From contig NZ_CP043875.1 in assembly GCF_032878975.1 (NCBI RefSeq), forward strand, positions 1,356,370-1,420,369: 64,000 nucleotides of DNA, given 5' to 3'. Origin of the DNA: Methanoplanus sp. FWC-SCC4. GTDB lineage: Archaea; Halobacteriota; Methanomicrobia; Methanomicrobiales; Methanomicrobiaceae. The first letter of the stretch is position 1. Every line of letters begins with the position of its first letter. Shown here piece by piece: positions 44,659 to 59,301 of the stretch. A model generated the notes under the pieces. The model worked only from the letters and a program-made list of their open reading frames with translations, had not been told where the DNA came from and made no database searches. The position numbers were made by a program, and so were the translations under genes.

Positions 44659-44666
44659 CACTAAAT

Positions 44667-46934
44667 ATGAAATATATCACTCATCCGCTGATCAAACCGG
44701 AATCGCTTGAAGAAAGACAGTACCAGCTTTCAATAGCGGTTCGTGCAATGGACGGAAACACAATGGTTGTCCTGCCGACAGGTCTTGGCAAGACCGCCGT
44801 TGCGCTTCTTTCAGCAGCGATGAGAATCAAATCAAAAGGCGGAAGGGTGCTTATGATGGCACCCACCAAACCTCTTGTTGACCAGCACCTGAAGATGTTT
44901 CAGGACCTTTTAATCGAACCTGAAGGGGACAATTTTTCCGGTTTTGCAATGTTTACGGGGAATACCAAAACATCAGACAGGAAGAAGATGTGGGAGGAGT
45001 CAAGGATGATTTTTGCAACCCCTCAGGTTATTAAAAATGACATCATTGCCGGCAGATATTCTCTGGCGGATGTCTCCCTTTTAATAGTTGACGAATGCCA
45101 CAGGGCTGTCGGAAACTATGCGTATGTATTTATTGCGCAGGAATACATGAAAACAGCAAACAGTCCGATTATCCTCGCAATGACCGCATCTCCCGGCAGC
45201 AAAGACGAAAAAGTGATGGAAGTCTGTCAGAATCTCTCAATAGAAATCGTTGAGACCAGAAATGAAGAGGATGATGACGTCAGGCCTTACATTCATGAAA
45301 GGGAAGTCCATTACGTTGAAGTCGACCTGCCCCCCGAACTTGAATTTGCAGATTTAACCCTTAAAAAAATTCTCCAGTCACGCCTCGATATGCTCTCCGA
45401 CATGGGATACATTGTTCCAAAAGAGAACAAACTGACGATGAAGGCCTTAAACGGCATCAATGCCCATATCCAGAGAAATATTCAGGCTCGAAATTCGGAT
45501 GCATATCTTGCGGCATCGATACATGCCGAACTGATGAAAATCAGGCATGCCATATCACTTGCGGAGTCACAGGGAAGCCTGATTCTAAAGGGATACCTGA
45601 ACAAGCTTGCGGCCGAAGGGATGAGTCCGTCAGGAACAAAAGCCAGCCAGCGACTCTGCCGCGACCCGCTTTTTGTTACTCTTATCGAAGAGTCAGACAA
45701 ATGGGAATCCGAACTGCTCCCAAAATTCCAGCTGACTTACGAGATTGTAAATAAACAGCTTATGGAATTCCCGGACAGCAGGGTAATTATTTTTGCAAAC
45801 TTCAGGGATACCGTTGGTCTTTTGACCGATTATTTAAATGACAGGGGAATAGAAAGCCAAAGATTCATAGGTCAGGCATCCAAGGATTCATCAAAAGGAC
45901 TCTCACAGAAAAAACAGATCGAGACACTCTGCCAATTTCGCGAAGGTGAATTCAGGGTTCTTGTTGCAACATCCGTTGGAGAGGAAGGTCTGGATGTCCC
46001 TTCAACAGATCTTGTGCTTTTTTATGAATCCGTACCTTCAGAGATCAGAAGCATTCAGAGAAAAGGGCGTACCGGCAGGCACGGAAGCGGCAGCATTGTG
46101 GTTCTTGTAACCAAAGGCACATCTGACGAGACATTCAGGTATGTCAGCAGAAACAGGGAAAAGTCGATGAAAAAAGGCATAGGACATCTTGCAAACATTG
46201 CCAGAATCAATTCAAAGACAAATGAAACCCTTACGGGAACAATCGCCGCACCCACTAAAACAGGCCAGATCTCAATAGACAGTTTTGTAAGCAGTGGCCC
46301 TGCAATAATCGCTGACGACAGGGAGGCATCATCAGGAGTTGTCGAACATCTTCACAGGGCAGGAGTTGATCTTACACTTGAAAGGCTGCCCTTTGGTGAC
46401 TATGCAATAGGAGACAGAATTCTTGTGGAGAGAAAGACAACACGGGACTTTATGGATACCCTTGTTGAGCGTGATCTCCTCGGCCAGATCAAAAATATGG
46501 CAGACGCGGTTTTAAAACCGGTTTTGATAATAGAAGGAACTGATCTTTACAGCCAGAGGAATATCAACCCCAATGCCGTAAAAGGTGCTTTGTCCGCTAT
46601 TGCAATAGGAATGGGAGTATCCATATTCTACACGGAAAACGCAAAAGAGACTGCTGATATGCTGTTTGTGATTGCAAAGCGTGAAGACAGTGAGAGAGGC
46701 ACGGCAGGTAAACCTCACTTCCACAAATCCTACAAGTCCAAAAAAGAAAGCCAGGAGTATATCATGTCTTCATTCCCCGGTCTCGGACTTAAAAATGCAA
46801 GGATACTGCTTACAAATTTTGGAACACTCAAAAATATAATGAATGCAGATGAGGATGAGCTAAAGGCGGTTTTGGGAATCGGTGAGAAAACCGCATCAGC
46901 CATTTATGAGATTTCAAGAAAAATTTACGAGTGA
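44667..46934 (+). CDS. hef: Hef: fork-structure helicase/nuclease (XPF/FANCM family)
   Basis: The 755-residue product joins an N-terminal superfamily-2 helicase (LPTGLGKTAVAL Walker A, VDECHRA, TASPG, QRKGRTGRHGSG motif VI) to a C-terminal ERCC4 nuclease (GDYAIGDRILVERKTTRDF, catalytic ERKxxxD near 595) and two helix-hairpin-helices (FPGLGLKNARILL, LGIGEKTASAIYEI). Hef resolves stalled forks in euryarchaea. Intact in both halves. Co-transcribed with glyS. Confidence 0.93.
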   Translation: MKYITHPLIKPESLEERQYQLSIAVRAMDGNTMVVLPTGLGKTAVALLSAAMRIKSKGGRVLMMAPTKPLVDQHLKMFQDLLIEPEGDNFSGFAMFTGNTKTSDRKKMWEESRMIFATPQVIKNDIIAGRYSLADVSLLIVDECHRAVGNYAYVFIAQEYMKTANSPIILAMTASPGSKDEKVMEVCQNLSIEIVETRNEEDDDVRPYIHEREVHYVEVDLPPELEFADLTLKKILQSRLDMLSDMGYIVPKENKLTMKALNGINAHIQRNIQARNSDAYLAASIHAELMKIRHAISLAESQGSLILKGYLNKLAAEGMSPSGTKASQRLCRDPLFVTLIEESDKWESELLPKFQLTYEIVNKQLMEFPDSRVIIFANFRDTVGLLTDYLNDRGIESQRFIGQASKDSSKGLSQKKQIETLCQFREGEFRVLVATSVGEEGLDVPSTDLVLFYESVPSEIRSIQRKGRTGRHGSGSIVVLVTKGTSDETFRYVSRNREKSMKKGIGHLANIARINSKTNETLTGTIAAPTKTGQISIDSFVSSGPAIIADDREASSGVVEHLHRAGVDLTLERLPFGDYAIGDRILVERKTTRDFMDTLVERDLLGQIKNMADAVLKPVLIIEGTDLYSQRNINPNAVKGALSAIAIGMGVSIFYTENAKETADMLFVIAKREDSERGTAGKPHFHKSYKSKKESQEYIMSSFPGLGLKNARILLTNFGTLKNIMNADEDELKAVLGIGEKTASAIYEISRKIYE

Positions 46935-47156
46935 GGGTAATTTTTTAAAATTTACAGGCCCGGTAGAAACCTAAAAAAACCTGGCCTTTGCCGGCACGAT
47001 TATCTCAAAACTTAACTAAGAAATCACTTATTCTTTTTTTTAATGTTAAAGGCGGGTTAAAAGACAAATTCAAAAAGAAGAGCCCCCTGAAAACCAAAAT
47101 GCAACAAATAAAAATAACATATTTTGTTTTTTAAATTCAAACAGAAATTCCCTGAA

Positions 47157-47534
47157 TCACTTTAGTGTTTTGAGGAGCTCAACCCCTGTTTTAATGGATT
47201 CCATAAGAGAAAGGCAGTCTTCGGGGCGGCTCTCATTTTGGCAGCGTCTGCACAAAACTATCACAGTCTCCTCAAGCTCCTTAATAAGTCCGGGTGACGT
47301 GAAACAGGGCGCCTCCAAATCCTTCTTAACAGAAATATCCGGTGCGGAATCTGTTTTTATCTGCTCCGCCTCCTTTGGCGCGGGTATGATTTGGGTACCC
47401 CTTTCTTTGCAGACAACACATTCTGTTACGCCTTTTACGACAAATAAGGGGGAACCGCATACGGGACACAATTTGTCGAGCATTTTTCCGCCTTTTAGCA
47501 AATAATCTGCCATTATATCTTCCTGATTTCTCAT
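47157..47534 (-). CDS. Sjogren/scleroderma autoantigen-1 family zinc-ribbon protein
   Basis: I prefer the ATG at 47534 (MRNQEDIMADYLLKGGKML), the usual opening of this family, over an ATG at 47558. The 125-residue product continues LCPVCGSPLFVVKGVTECVVC, a single zinc ribbon, and then a charged, partly helical tail with a second CRRC pair. Function unknown in archaea. Divergent from UPF0147. Confidence 0.75.
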   Translation of the reverse strand: MRNQEDIMADYLLKGGKMLDKLCPVCGSPLFVVKGVTECVVCKERGTQIIPAPKEAEQIKTDSAPDISVKKDLEAPCFTSPGLIKELEETVIVLCRRCQNESRPEDCLSLMESIKTGVELLKTLK

Positions 47535-47603
47535 GAAATTATCACCAAACAAGTTCATCTTATATATGCGGGTACATAAATTAATAATAAGACGGTGATG
47601 TAA

Positions 47604-47867
47604 ATGGCAGATCCTGAAAATACTATAAACTACTGTATTCAGATGTTGCAGGCTATGATGGAAGATACAACAATTCCACGCAACATCAGAAGAGTAGCAG
47701 ACGAAACCAGAAAAGTCTTAATGGACGAAAAACAGGGTCTTGGACTTCGTGCCGCAACAGCAATATCCTTAATAGACGAAGTCTCTAATGATCCGAACAT
47801 GCCGGTTCATGCAAGAACCCGCATCTGGGAACTTGTTTCACAGCTTGAAACAGTACCGCTCGACTAA
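47604..47867 (+). CDS. UPF0147 family protein
   Basis: The 87-residue helical protein matches UPF0147 end to end ([57 protein letters not shown]). The family is small, archaeal and of unknown function. GGTGATGTAA precedes the ATG. Confidence 0.9.
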   Translation: MADPENTINYCIQMLQAMMEDTTIPRNIRRVADETRKVLMDEKQGLGLRAATAISLIDEVSNDPNMPVHARTRIWELVSQLETVPLD

Positions 47868-47957
47868 AAAAGAATTGAATTCCGGATGACAATAATTGCC
47901 ATCCGCCTAAATTTTACGGGATATTCGTTCACAGAATAATAATGCAGTGAACAAATT

Positions 47958-48383
47958 CTATTTTCCGATAATAGTGCAGTAAACTTTCCTTGTTCTTTTA
48001 CTTCTGACATCAAGTTCAAGTAGTACAATCTGCTGCCACTTTCCCAAAAGCAGTCTTTCATCCCTTATGGGAATTGAGAGCGAAGGCCCGATAAGCGCTG
48101 CCTTCACATGTGACCTGCCGTTCCCGTCACCCCATGCAGCGTCATGATCATAAGGAATATTGTCAGGAGCCAGAACAGACATTGCACGCCTCAGGTCACT
48201 TAGAACACCCTTTTCGTATTCTATCGTGGTAAGAGCCACAGTAGAACCCCCCACAAAAAGAGATAATAATCCGGTTTCAACACAGCTTTTACTGACAATA
48301 TCATCAACCTCTGATGTCAGGTCTATGATGTCGCCTTCGCCATTAGTCTCAACAGTTATAATCTCTGATTCAAAACAACCCAT
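47958..48383 (-). CDS. YjbQ/UPF0047 family protein
   Basis: The 141-residue product has the family hallmarks VETGLLSLFVGGSTVALTT, HDAAWGDGNGRSHVKAALIG and GKWQQIVLLELD. Some bacterial members show thiamine-phosphate synthase activity in vitro; the physiological role is uncertain. Sixteen bases downstream of the 48399 gene on the same strand, so probably one operon. Confidence 0.88.
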   Translation of the reverse strand: MGCFESEIITVETNGEGDIIDLTSEVDDIVSKSCVETGLLSLFVGGSTVALTTIEYEKGVLSDLRRAMSVLAPDNIPYDHDAAWGDGNGRSHVKAALIGPSLSIPIRDERLLLGKWQQIVLLELDVRSKRTRKVYCTIIGK

Positions 48384-48398
48384 AAATTCAGGTCTCTT

Positions 48399-49028
48399 TT
48401 ATTTCCGGGTATAAAGGAATGTCTCTTCGGCGCTTACACTTCCGCCGGTCGGTATTCCCACAGTCACCTTTACCTGTCCGACTCCTTTGTCATACTCTGC
48501 AAGATTCAGCTCATCATAAGCAACCCGAAGACCTGAAAGAGAGCCCCCTTCACCCTCATCAGAACTTGTGATTGTTGTATAACCTTTGTAAATCACTTTT
48601 CTTGGACTTACCTTACGGTTAAGTTTGTCAATATCGGGAGTATAAACATTAACCTCGGTATTCATTGAAGTGCCGGAAAATATCACTTTTCTGCCCTGCT
48701 CATCATAGAAATTAAAATGGATTACAATTCCATCGTTTCCAATCTCTGAATCCCAGTCAACAGGCTCGGCATAAAGATCCATGGACTTTATTACAGAGGG
48801 AGAAGCGAGCACCTCTCCGGCGTGAACATAACTGACACCGGGGGTGCCTGCCCCGTTTTGCAGTTCTGTCGGAACATATTGGGAAACCGGCTGTACAGTA
48901 GGAGTTGCAGTATCCGCCCCCGCCCCGCTGCCGGAATCATTGCCGGAGTACTTCATCATTATTATGTATCCGCCGGTGAAAATAAGGGCAATACCCAGAA
49001 TAATCACTATGATCTCATTTTTTTCCAT
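48399..49028 (-). CDS. membrane-anchored exoprotein of unknown function
   Basis: The ATG at 49028 is chosen because AGGGGTG lies just upstream; an earlier ATG at 49073 would add 15 residues with no role. The 209-residue product has one N-terminal membrane helix (about 4-24), a Gly/Thr-rich linker and a beta-sandwich-like external domain (IVIHFNFYDEQGRKVIFSG, then VYKGYTTITSS-like repeats). I do not recognise the family. Confidence 0.6.
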   Translation of the reverse strand: MEKNEIIVIILGIALIFTGGYIIMMKYSGNDSGSGAGADTATPTVQPVSQYVPTELQNGAGTPGVSYVHAGEVLASPSVIKSMDLYAEPVDWDSEIGNDGIVIHFNFYDEQGRKVIFSGTSMNTEVNVYTPDIDKLNRKVSPRKVIYKGYTTITSSDEGEGGSLSGLRVAYDELNLAEYDKGVGQVKVTVGIPTGGSVSAEETFLYTRK

Positions 49029-49141
49029 TGCACCCCTATATGAAGCATATTCATATAAATATACTGTTTCCAAAAAATTCAGACAAAAGAATACGGGAAA
49101 ATTAAAAAAATAGGTATTTTAAAATTTATTTTACAGCGGAT

Positions 49142-53573
<4,432 letters not shown>

Positions 53574-53776
53574 TTATCCTTAAATAATCTGATATTTTTA
53601 TTCAGATTCAGGAAATTTCCTTTGTTTAAAATCGGTACATAATTCAGACTAAAATACACATATATTATTGGGTCTACAGACACTTAAAGCATATCAGGAA
53701 TTAGCTGATTTTTAATTCACGGATTTTTATTTTCCGGAATTATAAGAGATCAGCTATTCCAGAAATCAGTCATAAA

Positions 53777-54085
53777 TCAGTCATACTTCCCGACCATTGC
53801 ATCGGGAAATCCAATCTCTTTATCAAGAGCAACGACAAGGCGCTTTAAAACCCTGTACACTCCATCCAGATCCTCTTTATCCATCTGGCCGTTCTGGTGC
53901 CACATGATTTTCTGCCTCAGGTTCATATACAAATCCTCAACCTCTGTTCCCCTTAAATTATCAGGCAGCTTCATTTCCGTCAGGTGATCGGAAAGTCCCG
54001 TCCATGCCCTTTCCGGCGGCAGGCTCATGTGCTTTGATATGAGCATTATATTTGTTACAAAACCCCTTCCAAACTGACTGTCCAT
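53777..54085 (-). CDS. conserved hypothetical, helical, about 102 residues
   Basis: The ATG at 54085 (MDSQFGRGFVTNIMLISKHM) is more natural than the one at 54094. The product is helical (LPPERAWTGLSDHLTEMKLP, VEDLYMNLRQKIMWHQNGQM) with no cysteines or membrane segment. I do not recognise the family but its regular codon use suggests a real gene. It lies downstream of the lipid reductase gene on the same strand. Confidence 0.6.
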   Translation of the reverse strand: MDSQFGRGFVTNIMLISKHMSLPPERAWTGLSDHLTEMKLPDNLRGTEVEDLYMNLRQKIMWHQNGQMDKEDLDGVYRVLKRLVVALDKEIGFPDAMVGKYD

Positions 54086-54132
54086 GAATATCATATAACA
54101 AAAACAGTTTTATAAATATTTCGAGGTCTGTT

Positions 54133-55281
54133 TCATGAAAGTATCATTTTTTTCAGCTCATTTGCCATAAATGCCCCTCCGGCCCTCATCACAGAAGGCC
54201 TTAGTGCGAGCTTTTTGATAATCTTTTTTGGAGAATCCATATCCCCGTATTTCACTATATCATTGGTAATGCCGGGGTTATCCATTGCCCTGCACAAAGA
54301 GTCAATAGTTTCATCATTGATTTTTTTGCGAAGGTTAAACATCTTCATTCCAAAAGAGAGCTCGTTTCCGATATCTGCCTTCCAGAGTTTTTCATAATTT
54401 TTCATCAGGGAATCGTCAAAACGGTTTTTTTCACAGCACAAAAGTGCTGTCTCTGCTGCATGCCGTGCTGTCCTGATCCCCGTGTAAATGCCTCCTCCTG
54501 ATGTGGGCTTTGCAAAACCCCCGGCATCGCCAATAAAAAATGTCCTGTGTCCGTATGTTTTTGGCATAACCCCAAGGGGTATTGTGCCGGTCACATGATG
54601 CACATTTTCCCGGCCAAACCCGGCGATGAATGAATCAAAACGCTCCTTTACATTTTTTTCACCGCAAAGACCAACTCTGACACGGTTTTTCCCACACGGG
54701 ATCACCCATCCGAAAAAATCAGGCGATGCATAAGGATGTAGTTCAACCAGATTTTCATTCATCTGATAAGGAATCTCGGCCTGGACTCCTGATAGAAATG
54801 TACCGGCACGTTTCATCCCATAAATTCTTGAAAAGATACTACGCGGCCCGTCTGCCGCAATAATCATTTTCCCTTTAAAAGACTCCTTCCCGTCAACACC
54901 GGTTGTCAAAACACCTGAGTCACTAACGCCATAAACAGAAGTCTTAAGCTTTATCAAAGCCCCTGCAACTGCCGCTTTTTCTGCCATCTCCCTGTCAAGT
55001 GCACTCCTGTCAACAACATAGGCCTTTGTTCTGCCGGCATCAAAAGAAAGCTCACTGCCCAGACCCGACACAACCCTGGCACCCGAAACAGTGTTTAATA
55101 CACTCCTCTTTGAAACCCGGCACTCTTTAAAGGCGGCAGAGCTTAAAAGTCCGGCACACTGAACAGGCCTTCCAAAATCCGCATGCTCCTCTATCAGCAA
55201 AACACTAAGTCCTTCTTCGGCACAGAAACGTGCGGCGGAACTCCCGACAGGCCCCCCGCCTGCAACAATTACATCATACAT
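54133..55281 (-). CDS. geranylgeranyl reductase family protein (archaeal lipid saturation)
   Basis: The 382-residue flavoprotein has the FAD site VAGGGPVGSSAARFCAEEG, GRPVQCAGL, the aromatic motif FFGWVIPCGKNRVRVGLCG, and GDAGGFAKPTSGGGI. The family reduces geranylgeranyl chains of archaeal membrane lipids. Other lipid genes lie nearby (58660). Confidence 0.88.
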   Translation of the reverse strand: MYDVIVAGGGPVGSSAARFCAEEGLSVLLIEEHADFGRPVQCAGLLSSAAFKECRVSKRSVLNTVSGARVVSGLGSELSFDAGRTKAYVVDRSALDREMAEKAAVAGALIKLKTSVYGVSDSGVLTTGVDGKESFKGKMIIAADGPRSIFSRIYGMKRAGTFLSGVQAEIPYQMNENLVELHPYASPDFFGWVIPCGKNRVRVGLCGEKNVKERFDSFIAGFGRENVHHVTGTIPLGVMPKTYGHRTFFIGDAGGFAKPTSGGGIYTGIRTARHAAETALLCCEKNRFDDSLMKNYEKLWKADIGNELSFGMKMFNLRKKINDETIDSLCRAMDNPGITNDIVKYGDMDSPKKIIKKLALRPSVMRAGGAFMANELKKMILS

Positions 55282-55386
55282 ATTTTGTGTGAATTAATTT
55301 TTGGAATCAGACATCATAATAACTCTTGGCAAAATGCTTTGACCCATTGCTATTTGAGAGACAAAAAACAAAACTAATGAGTAAAT

Positions 55387-55749
55387 ATGAAAGCAGAACC
55401 CGACTTCAAATATAAACAGTGTCTCATCATCAGAAACGATATAAAAATGAGCTGCGGGAAAAAATGTGCCCAGCTTGCACACGCAGCCGTATCAGCATAC
55501 GAGAAATGCGATAAAATTACGAAAAAAAAGTGGTTTGACGAAGGGATGAAAAAAGTGGCCCTGAAAGTGAACTCACAAAGAGAAATGTATGAACTCAAAA
55601 CAATTGCAGAAGACGCAGGGATTCCGGCATCATTGATAGTGGATGCAGGAATGACGGAAATTCCTCCGGGAACGGTAACAGCACTGGGACTGGGGCCCGC
55701 CAAATCTGAGGATCTTGACAAAATAACAGGGGATTTGCAGCTCTTATGA
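55387..55749 (+). CDS. pth2: peptidyl-tRNA hydrolase, archaeal/eukaryal type
   Basis: The 120-residue product is a full Pth2: QCLIIRNDIKMSCGKKCAQLAHAAV with the catalytic region, then DAGMTEIPPGTVTALGLGPA. It releases peptidyl-tRNAs. Its stop overlaps the start of truD (ATGA), so the two are co-translated. Confidence 0.95.
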   Translation: MKAEPDFKYKQCLIIRNDIKMSCGKKCAQLAHAAVSAYEKCDKITKKKWFDEGMKKVALKVNSQREMYELKTIAEDAGIPASLIVDAGMTEIPPGTVTALGLGPAKSEDLDKITGDLQLL

Positions 55750-57017
55750 TGAAAAGCCCGTATAAAAATGAGCAGATACTCGGGATGGAGTATTACATAA
55801 CAGACACACCCGGCACAGGCGGGCATTTAAGAGAGACACCGGAAGATTTCAGGGTAGGCGAACTGTTCAGGGACGTAAAATTAACAGGCGGCCCTCATCT
55901 TATATGCGAACTTGAAAAAACAAACTGGGAACTTCAGCGTGCTGTCAAGGAGATCACAAAAAGACTTGGCATTAGTCATAAAAGAATCGGATGGGGCGGA
56001 ACAAAAGACAAACGTGCCGTAACAACACAGTTAATCTCAATATACGGGATTAAAGCAGAAGATCTTGAAGATTTCCATTTAAAAGACATAAACCTAAAAC
56101 CACTCGGGTATGCAAACAGCCAGCTTTCACTCGGAGATCTGGAAGGAAACAATTTTGACATCTGGATTCGTGACTGTGACGGCCCGGATATTGCAGGAAA
56201 CCTTGAAAGTTGTGTTAAAACAGCACAGACAGGCCTCCCGAATTACTACGGAATACAGCGCTTCGGAGTCACAAGACCTGTTTCACACCTTGTCGGGATA
56301 GAGATGCTAAAGGGAAATTACAAAGAGGCTGTATTCAGATATGTCGGCTTCCCGTGTGATGACGAACACGAGGAGACAAAAACAGCCAGACAGGCATTTG
56401 AAGACAACCAGGATCCAAAAGAGACACTCAGCCTGATGCCGGTATATCTCAGGTATGAAAGGGCAATGCTTCACCACCTCGTTGAACAGCCCGAAGACTA
56501 CAAAGGCGCCCTGATGGTAATTCCTCCTAAACTCCTCTCAATGTTTGTAAGCGCCTATCAGTCATACCTTTTCAACCGCGTTCTTAGCAAAAGAATTGAA
56601 AATTCGGACAACATATCAGAGCCTGAAACAGGAGACAGACTCATATTCCCCGATGGAAAAGAGGACATAGTCACTGAGAAAAACATCAGGACGGCAAAAG
56701 TCCACATGAAAAGGGGACGCTGCTCTCTTTCAATCTACATGCCGGGATCTGAAGATTATGAAATTATTGGTGAGATGGACAGGTACGCAAAAGAGATAAT
56801 GGAAGAGACAGGAATCACTAAAAAGGGTTTTTCAGAAGTCACAGAGCTTGTTGGTGCAAGATTTAAGGGTGCATCACGCGCCATATCAATGAGAACGGAA
56901 ATCGATTACAAAATATCCGAAAACAACATAAACTTAAAATTCACACTTCCCCCCGGGCATTACGCAACAACAGTCTGCAGAGAGATAATGAAAGCAGATC
57001 CTAAAAATATGATTTAA
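55746..57017 (+). CDS. truD: tRNA pseudouridine(13) synthase
   Basis: The 423-residue TruD has ETPEDFRVGELF, the catalytic-loop phrase IGWGGTKDKRAVTTQ (Asp is the nucleophile), PNYYGIQRFGVTRPVSHLVG, and a C-terminal domain ending FTLPPGHYATTVCREIMK. It makes pseudouridine at tRNA position 13 (35 in some tRNAs). A second ATG one codon on is possible. Confidence 0.94.
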   Translation: MMKSPYKNEQILGMEYYITDTPGTGGHLRETPEDFRVGELFRDVKLTGGPHLICELEKTNWELQRAVKEITKRLGISHKRIGWGGTKDKRAVTTQLISIYGIKAEDLEDFHLKDINLKPLGYANSQLSLGDLEGNNFDIWIRDCDGPDIAGNLESCVKTAQTGLPNYYGIQRFGVTRPVSHLVGIEMLKGNYKEAVFRYVGFPCDDEHEETKTARQAFEDNQDPKETLSLMPVYLRYERAMLHHLVEQPEDYKGALMVIPPKLLSMFVSAYQSYLFNRVLSKRIENSDNISEPETGDRLIFPDGKEDIVTEKNIRTAKVHMKRGRCSLSIYMPGSEDYEIIGEMDRYAKEIMEETGITKKGFSEVTELVGARFKGASRAISMRTEIDYKISENNINLKFTLPPGHYATTVCREIMKADPKNMI

Positions 57018-57020
57018 TTA

Positions 57021-57857
57021 TTATTCGGATTCGGCTGTAACATTTGAAGAAACAGCACCAATTTCCCCGGATTTATATTTTTTAAAATTTTTTGTATATT
57101 CAATTGCGGAATAAAGATTACCCATTTCATCCACAAGACCAAGCTTTAGTGCATCTTCACCGCGAATAAGCTGGGCCTCCTCGATTTTTTTCCTGTCTAT
57201 CCCCCTCTGCTCAATAACATCGGAAATAAACCTCTCAAAACTCTCATCAACAATTTTCTGTACATACTCTCTCTCTTCATCAGTGAGAGCCCGGAATGTC
57301 GATCCCAGATCCTTTTGTTCTCCGGATTTCACTACCGATACCGAAACGCCTTCTTTGTCAAGGGATTTGCTGACGTCATAGAATGTCCAGATTGTTCCGA
57401 TACTGCCTGTCATGGTGTCAGGGTTGGCAAATATCCGGTCTGCGTGGGAACTTATATGATATGCGGCAGATGTTGCGACATCTCCCATTGAAACAACAAC
57501 AGGCTTTTTCTTTTTTGCATACTCAATGTCCTCTATAATCTCCTGCGCTGCTGCAGGAGAACCACCCGGACTGTTTACGCGAAGAACAATTCCATCCACA
57601 AGAGGATCGTCTGCTGCCTTTCTAAGCTGACTTCCAACCCACTCGCTTCCGGTGTACTCGCCGGTGTAAAAATTGCCGGTGACGATCGTTCCGTCCACCC
57701 TGATAACCTCAACACCCTGTGTATTGGAATATGGCATAAAGGAAATGGCAATAAGAAGCACTACTGTAAAAAGGAATCCCAAAAGAAACCATTTCACTCC
57801 GTTGCGGCGAAGTTTTTTCTTCTCAATCCTGCCTATTTCCCCATTAAGCCATGACAT
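57021..57857 (-). CDS. sppA: signal peptide peptidase SppA
   Basis: The 278-residue product has one N-terminal membrane helix (about 22-41) and an SppA domain: LRVNSPGGSPAAAQEI, the nucleophile Ser in GDVATSAAYHIS, and the general-base Lys in SGEQKDLGS. The short, single-domain form is typical of archaea. It degrades cleaved signal peptides, relevant to the exoprotein load here. Four bases separate it from the upstream reductase gene. Confidence 0.92.
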   Translation of the reverse strand: MSWLNGEIGRIEKKKLRRNGVKWFLLGFLFTVVLLIAISFMPYSNTQGVEVIRVDGTIVTGNFYTGEYTGSEWVGSQLRKAADDPLVDGIVLRVNSPGGSPAAAQEIIEDIEYAKKKKPVVVSMGDVATSAAYHISSHADRIFANPDTMTGSIGTIWTFYDVSKSLDKEGVSVSVVKSGEQKDLGSTFRALTDEEREYVQKIVDESFERFISDVIEQRGIDRKKIEEAQLIRGEDALKLGLVDEMGNLYSAIEYTKNFKKYKSGEIGAVSSNVTAESE

Positions 57858-57861
57858 TTAA

Positions 57862-58545
57862 TCATTCTCCGGAGATTACATCGTATTCCGTTACAAGATT
57901 AGTCCCGCAGAGATAGTGGTTTTTAAGAGACAGGCGAAACATCTCATCTTCGGATTCTATGTGCATTCCGCCGACAAGGGACGGAGTATCAGACCCGCCG
58001 ACAATAAACGGCAGATGAATAAGACGGATTTCGTCAACAAGCCTGTGCTGAAACATATAATAATTCAGAGTCGGGCCGCCTTCCACCATCAGCTTTGAGA
58101 CTGCGTAATCCTTTACAAGGATTTCCATTAATTGCGGAAGATCGACCGAATCTTTTCCGGCGACAACAACATCAACCCCTTTTGCCCTTATCGCCTCAAT
58201 ACGTTCTTTTGGAGCTTTTTCACACACTGCAATAATTGTAGGTGCATCAGAGCCAAGGACATTTGATCCAAGGGGGATGTCCGCCATACTGTTTGGAATA
58301 ACCCGAACAGGACTCTCGCCTTTTACATGCCTTACGGTCAGAAATGAATTATCTATTTTTATTGTATTTGAGCCGACCATTATCGCATCATATTCAGCAC
58401 GGGTTTTGTGAAGAAGGATATCTGTTGCAGGATCCATGTATTTCATCAGAATTTTGCTTGAAGCACCTTTTTTTAGTGTCAGTTTTCCGTCGACGGTAAT
58501 CTCTGACATTACCATAACATGTGGTCTAATCTTTTCTGTTGCCAT
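57862..58545 (-). CDS. arfC: 2,5-diamino-6-(ribosylamino)-4(3H)-pyrimidinone 5'-phosphate reductase
   Basis: The 227-residue product has the RibD-C/DHFR-like order: HVMVMSEITVDGKLTLKKG, AIMVGSNTIKIDNSFLTVR and LMVEGGPTLNYYMFQHRLVDEIR. It performs the reduction step in riboflavin and F420 precursor synthesis in archaea. Sole recognisable partner is the overlapping transcript with sppA. Confidence 0.88.
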   Translation of the reverse strand: MATEKIRPHVMVMSEITVDGKLTLKKGASSKILMKYMDPATDILLHKTRAEYDAIMVGSNTIKIDNSFLTVRHVKGESPVRVIPNSMADIPLGSNVLGSDAPTIIAVCEKAPKERIEAIRAKGVDVVVAGKDSVDLPQLMEILVKDYAVSKLMVEGGPTLNYYMFQHRLVDEIRLIHLPFIVGGSDTPSLVGGMHIESEDEMFRLSLKNHYLCGTNLVTEYDVISGE

Positions 58546-58659
58546 AGGAATCTTTCTTAAAGGTTTATTGTATTGATCAGCTAAAGAAGTTAGCCATATT
58601 TATGGAACATATGAATAATAGTGAAACCTTTTTGCTTTTGCCCCCAATAATTAAGAATA

Positions 58660-59301
58660 ATGAATATTACTGCGCTGAGACCGAAATTTACCGGATGTCT
58701 GCAACCCATTGCAGCTCTGTTCGTAAAATTGAGGATTTCTCCAAATATGGTCTCATTGCTATCACTCATTGCGGGTATTTTTGCTGCATATCTTTTTTTC
58801 ATACATATGCAGGCAGCAGGTGCAATCGCACTTTTGGTATCAGCGGTACTTGATCTGGTTGATGGAAGTGTGGCAAGAAAAACAGGCAAAGAAAGTAAGT
58901 TCGGCGCTGTTTTTGACTGGATTGTAGACAAATATGTAGACAGTATCGTGCTGTTGGGAATAGGGCTATCAGGTACAGCTATCATCAGCGGTATCATAAA
59001 CCCTGCCGGTATAAACCCGCAGACCCTTGACTTTGCAATAGCCTCATTTGCAATTATCGGTTCACTGATGAACACCTTCATTAAACCGGTTACATATGCG
59101 GAAGCAGGGTTTGAGAAAAGGGAAGACGGAAAAATTGACGACCCGCTTGAAAGGGTCGGGTTCTTTGGAAGACCCGAGACCATCATCGTATTAATCTTAG
59201 GCGGACTTACAGGTTTTATTGGCCCTGCCGTTTTGATTGTGGCAATATGCACCAATCTCTCGGCATTGCAGAGGATTATTTACCTCTACCTAAATCTTTG
59301 A
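58660..59301 (+). CDS. CDP-alcohol phosphatidyltransferase (archaetidylinositol phosphate synthase-like)
   Basis: The 213-residue membrane protein has the D-x2-DG-x2-AR-x8-G-x3-D-x3-D signature (DLVDGSVARKTGKESKFG, DWIVDKYVD) and about six membrane helices. It transfers a head group to CDP-archaeol; sequence style suggests archaetidylinositol phosphate or archaetidylserine synthesis. Its 3' end overlaps the convergent archaeosortase gene by 26 bases. Confidence 0.8.
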   Translation: MNITALRPKFTGCLQPIAALFVKLRISPNMVSLLSLIAGIFAAYLFFIHMQAAGAIALLVSAVLDLVDGSVARKTGKESKFGAVFDWIVDKYVDSIVLLGIGLSGTAIISGIINPAGINPQTLDFAIASFAIIGSLMNTFIKPVTYAEAGFEKREDGKIDDPLERVGFFGRPETIIVLILGGLTGFIGPAVLIVAICTNLSALQRIIYLYLNL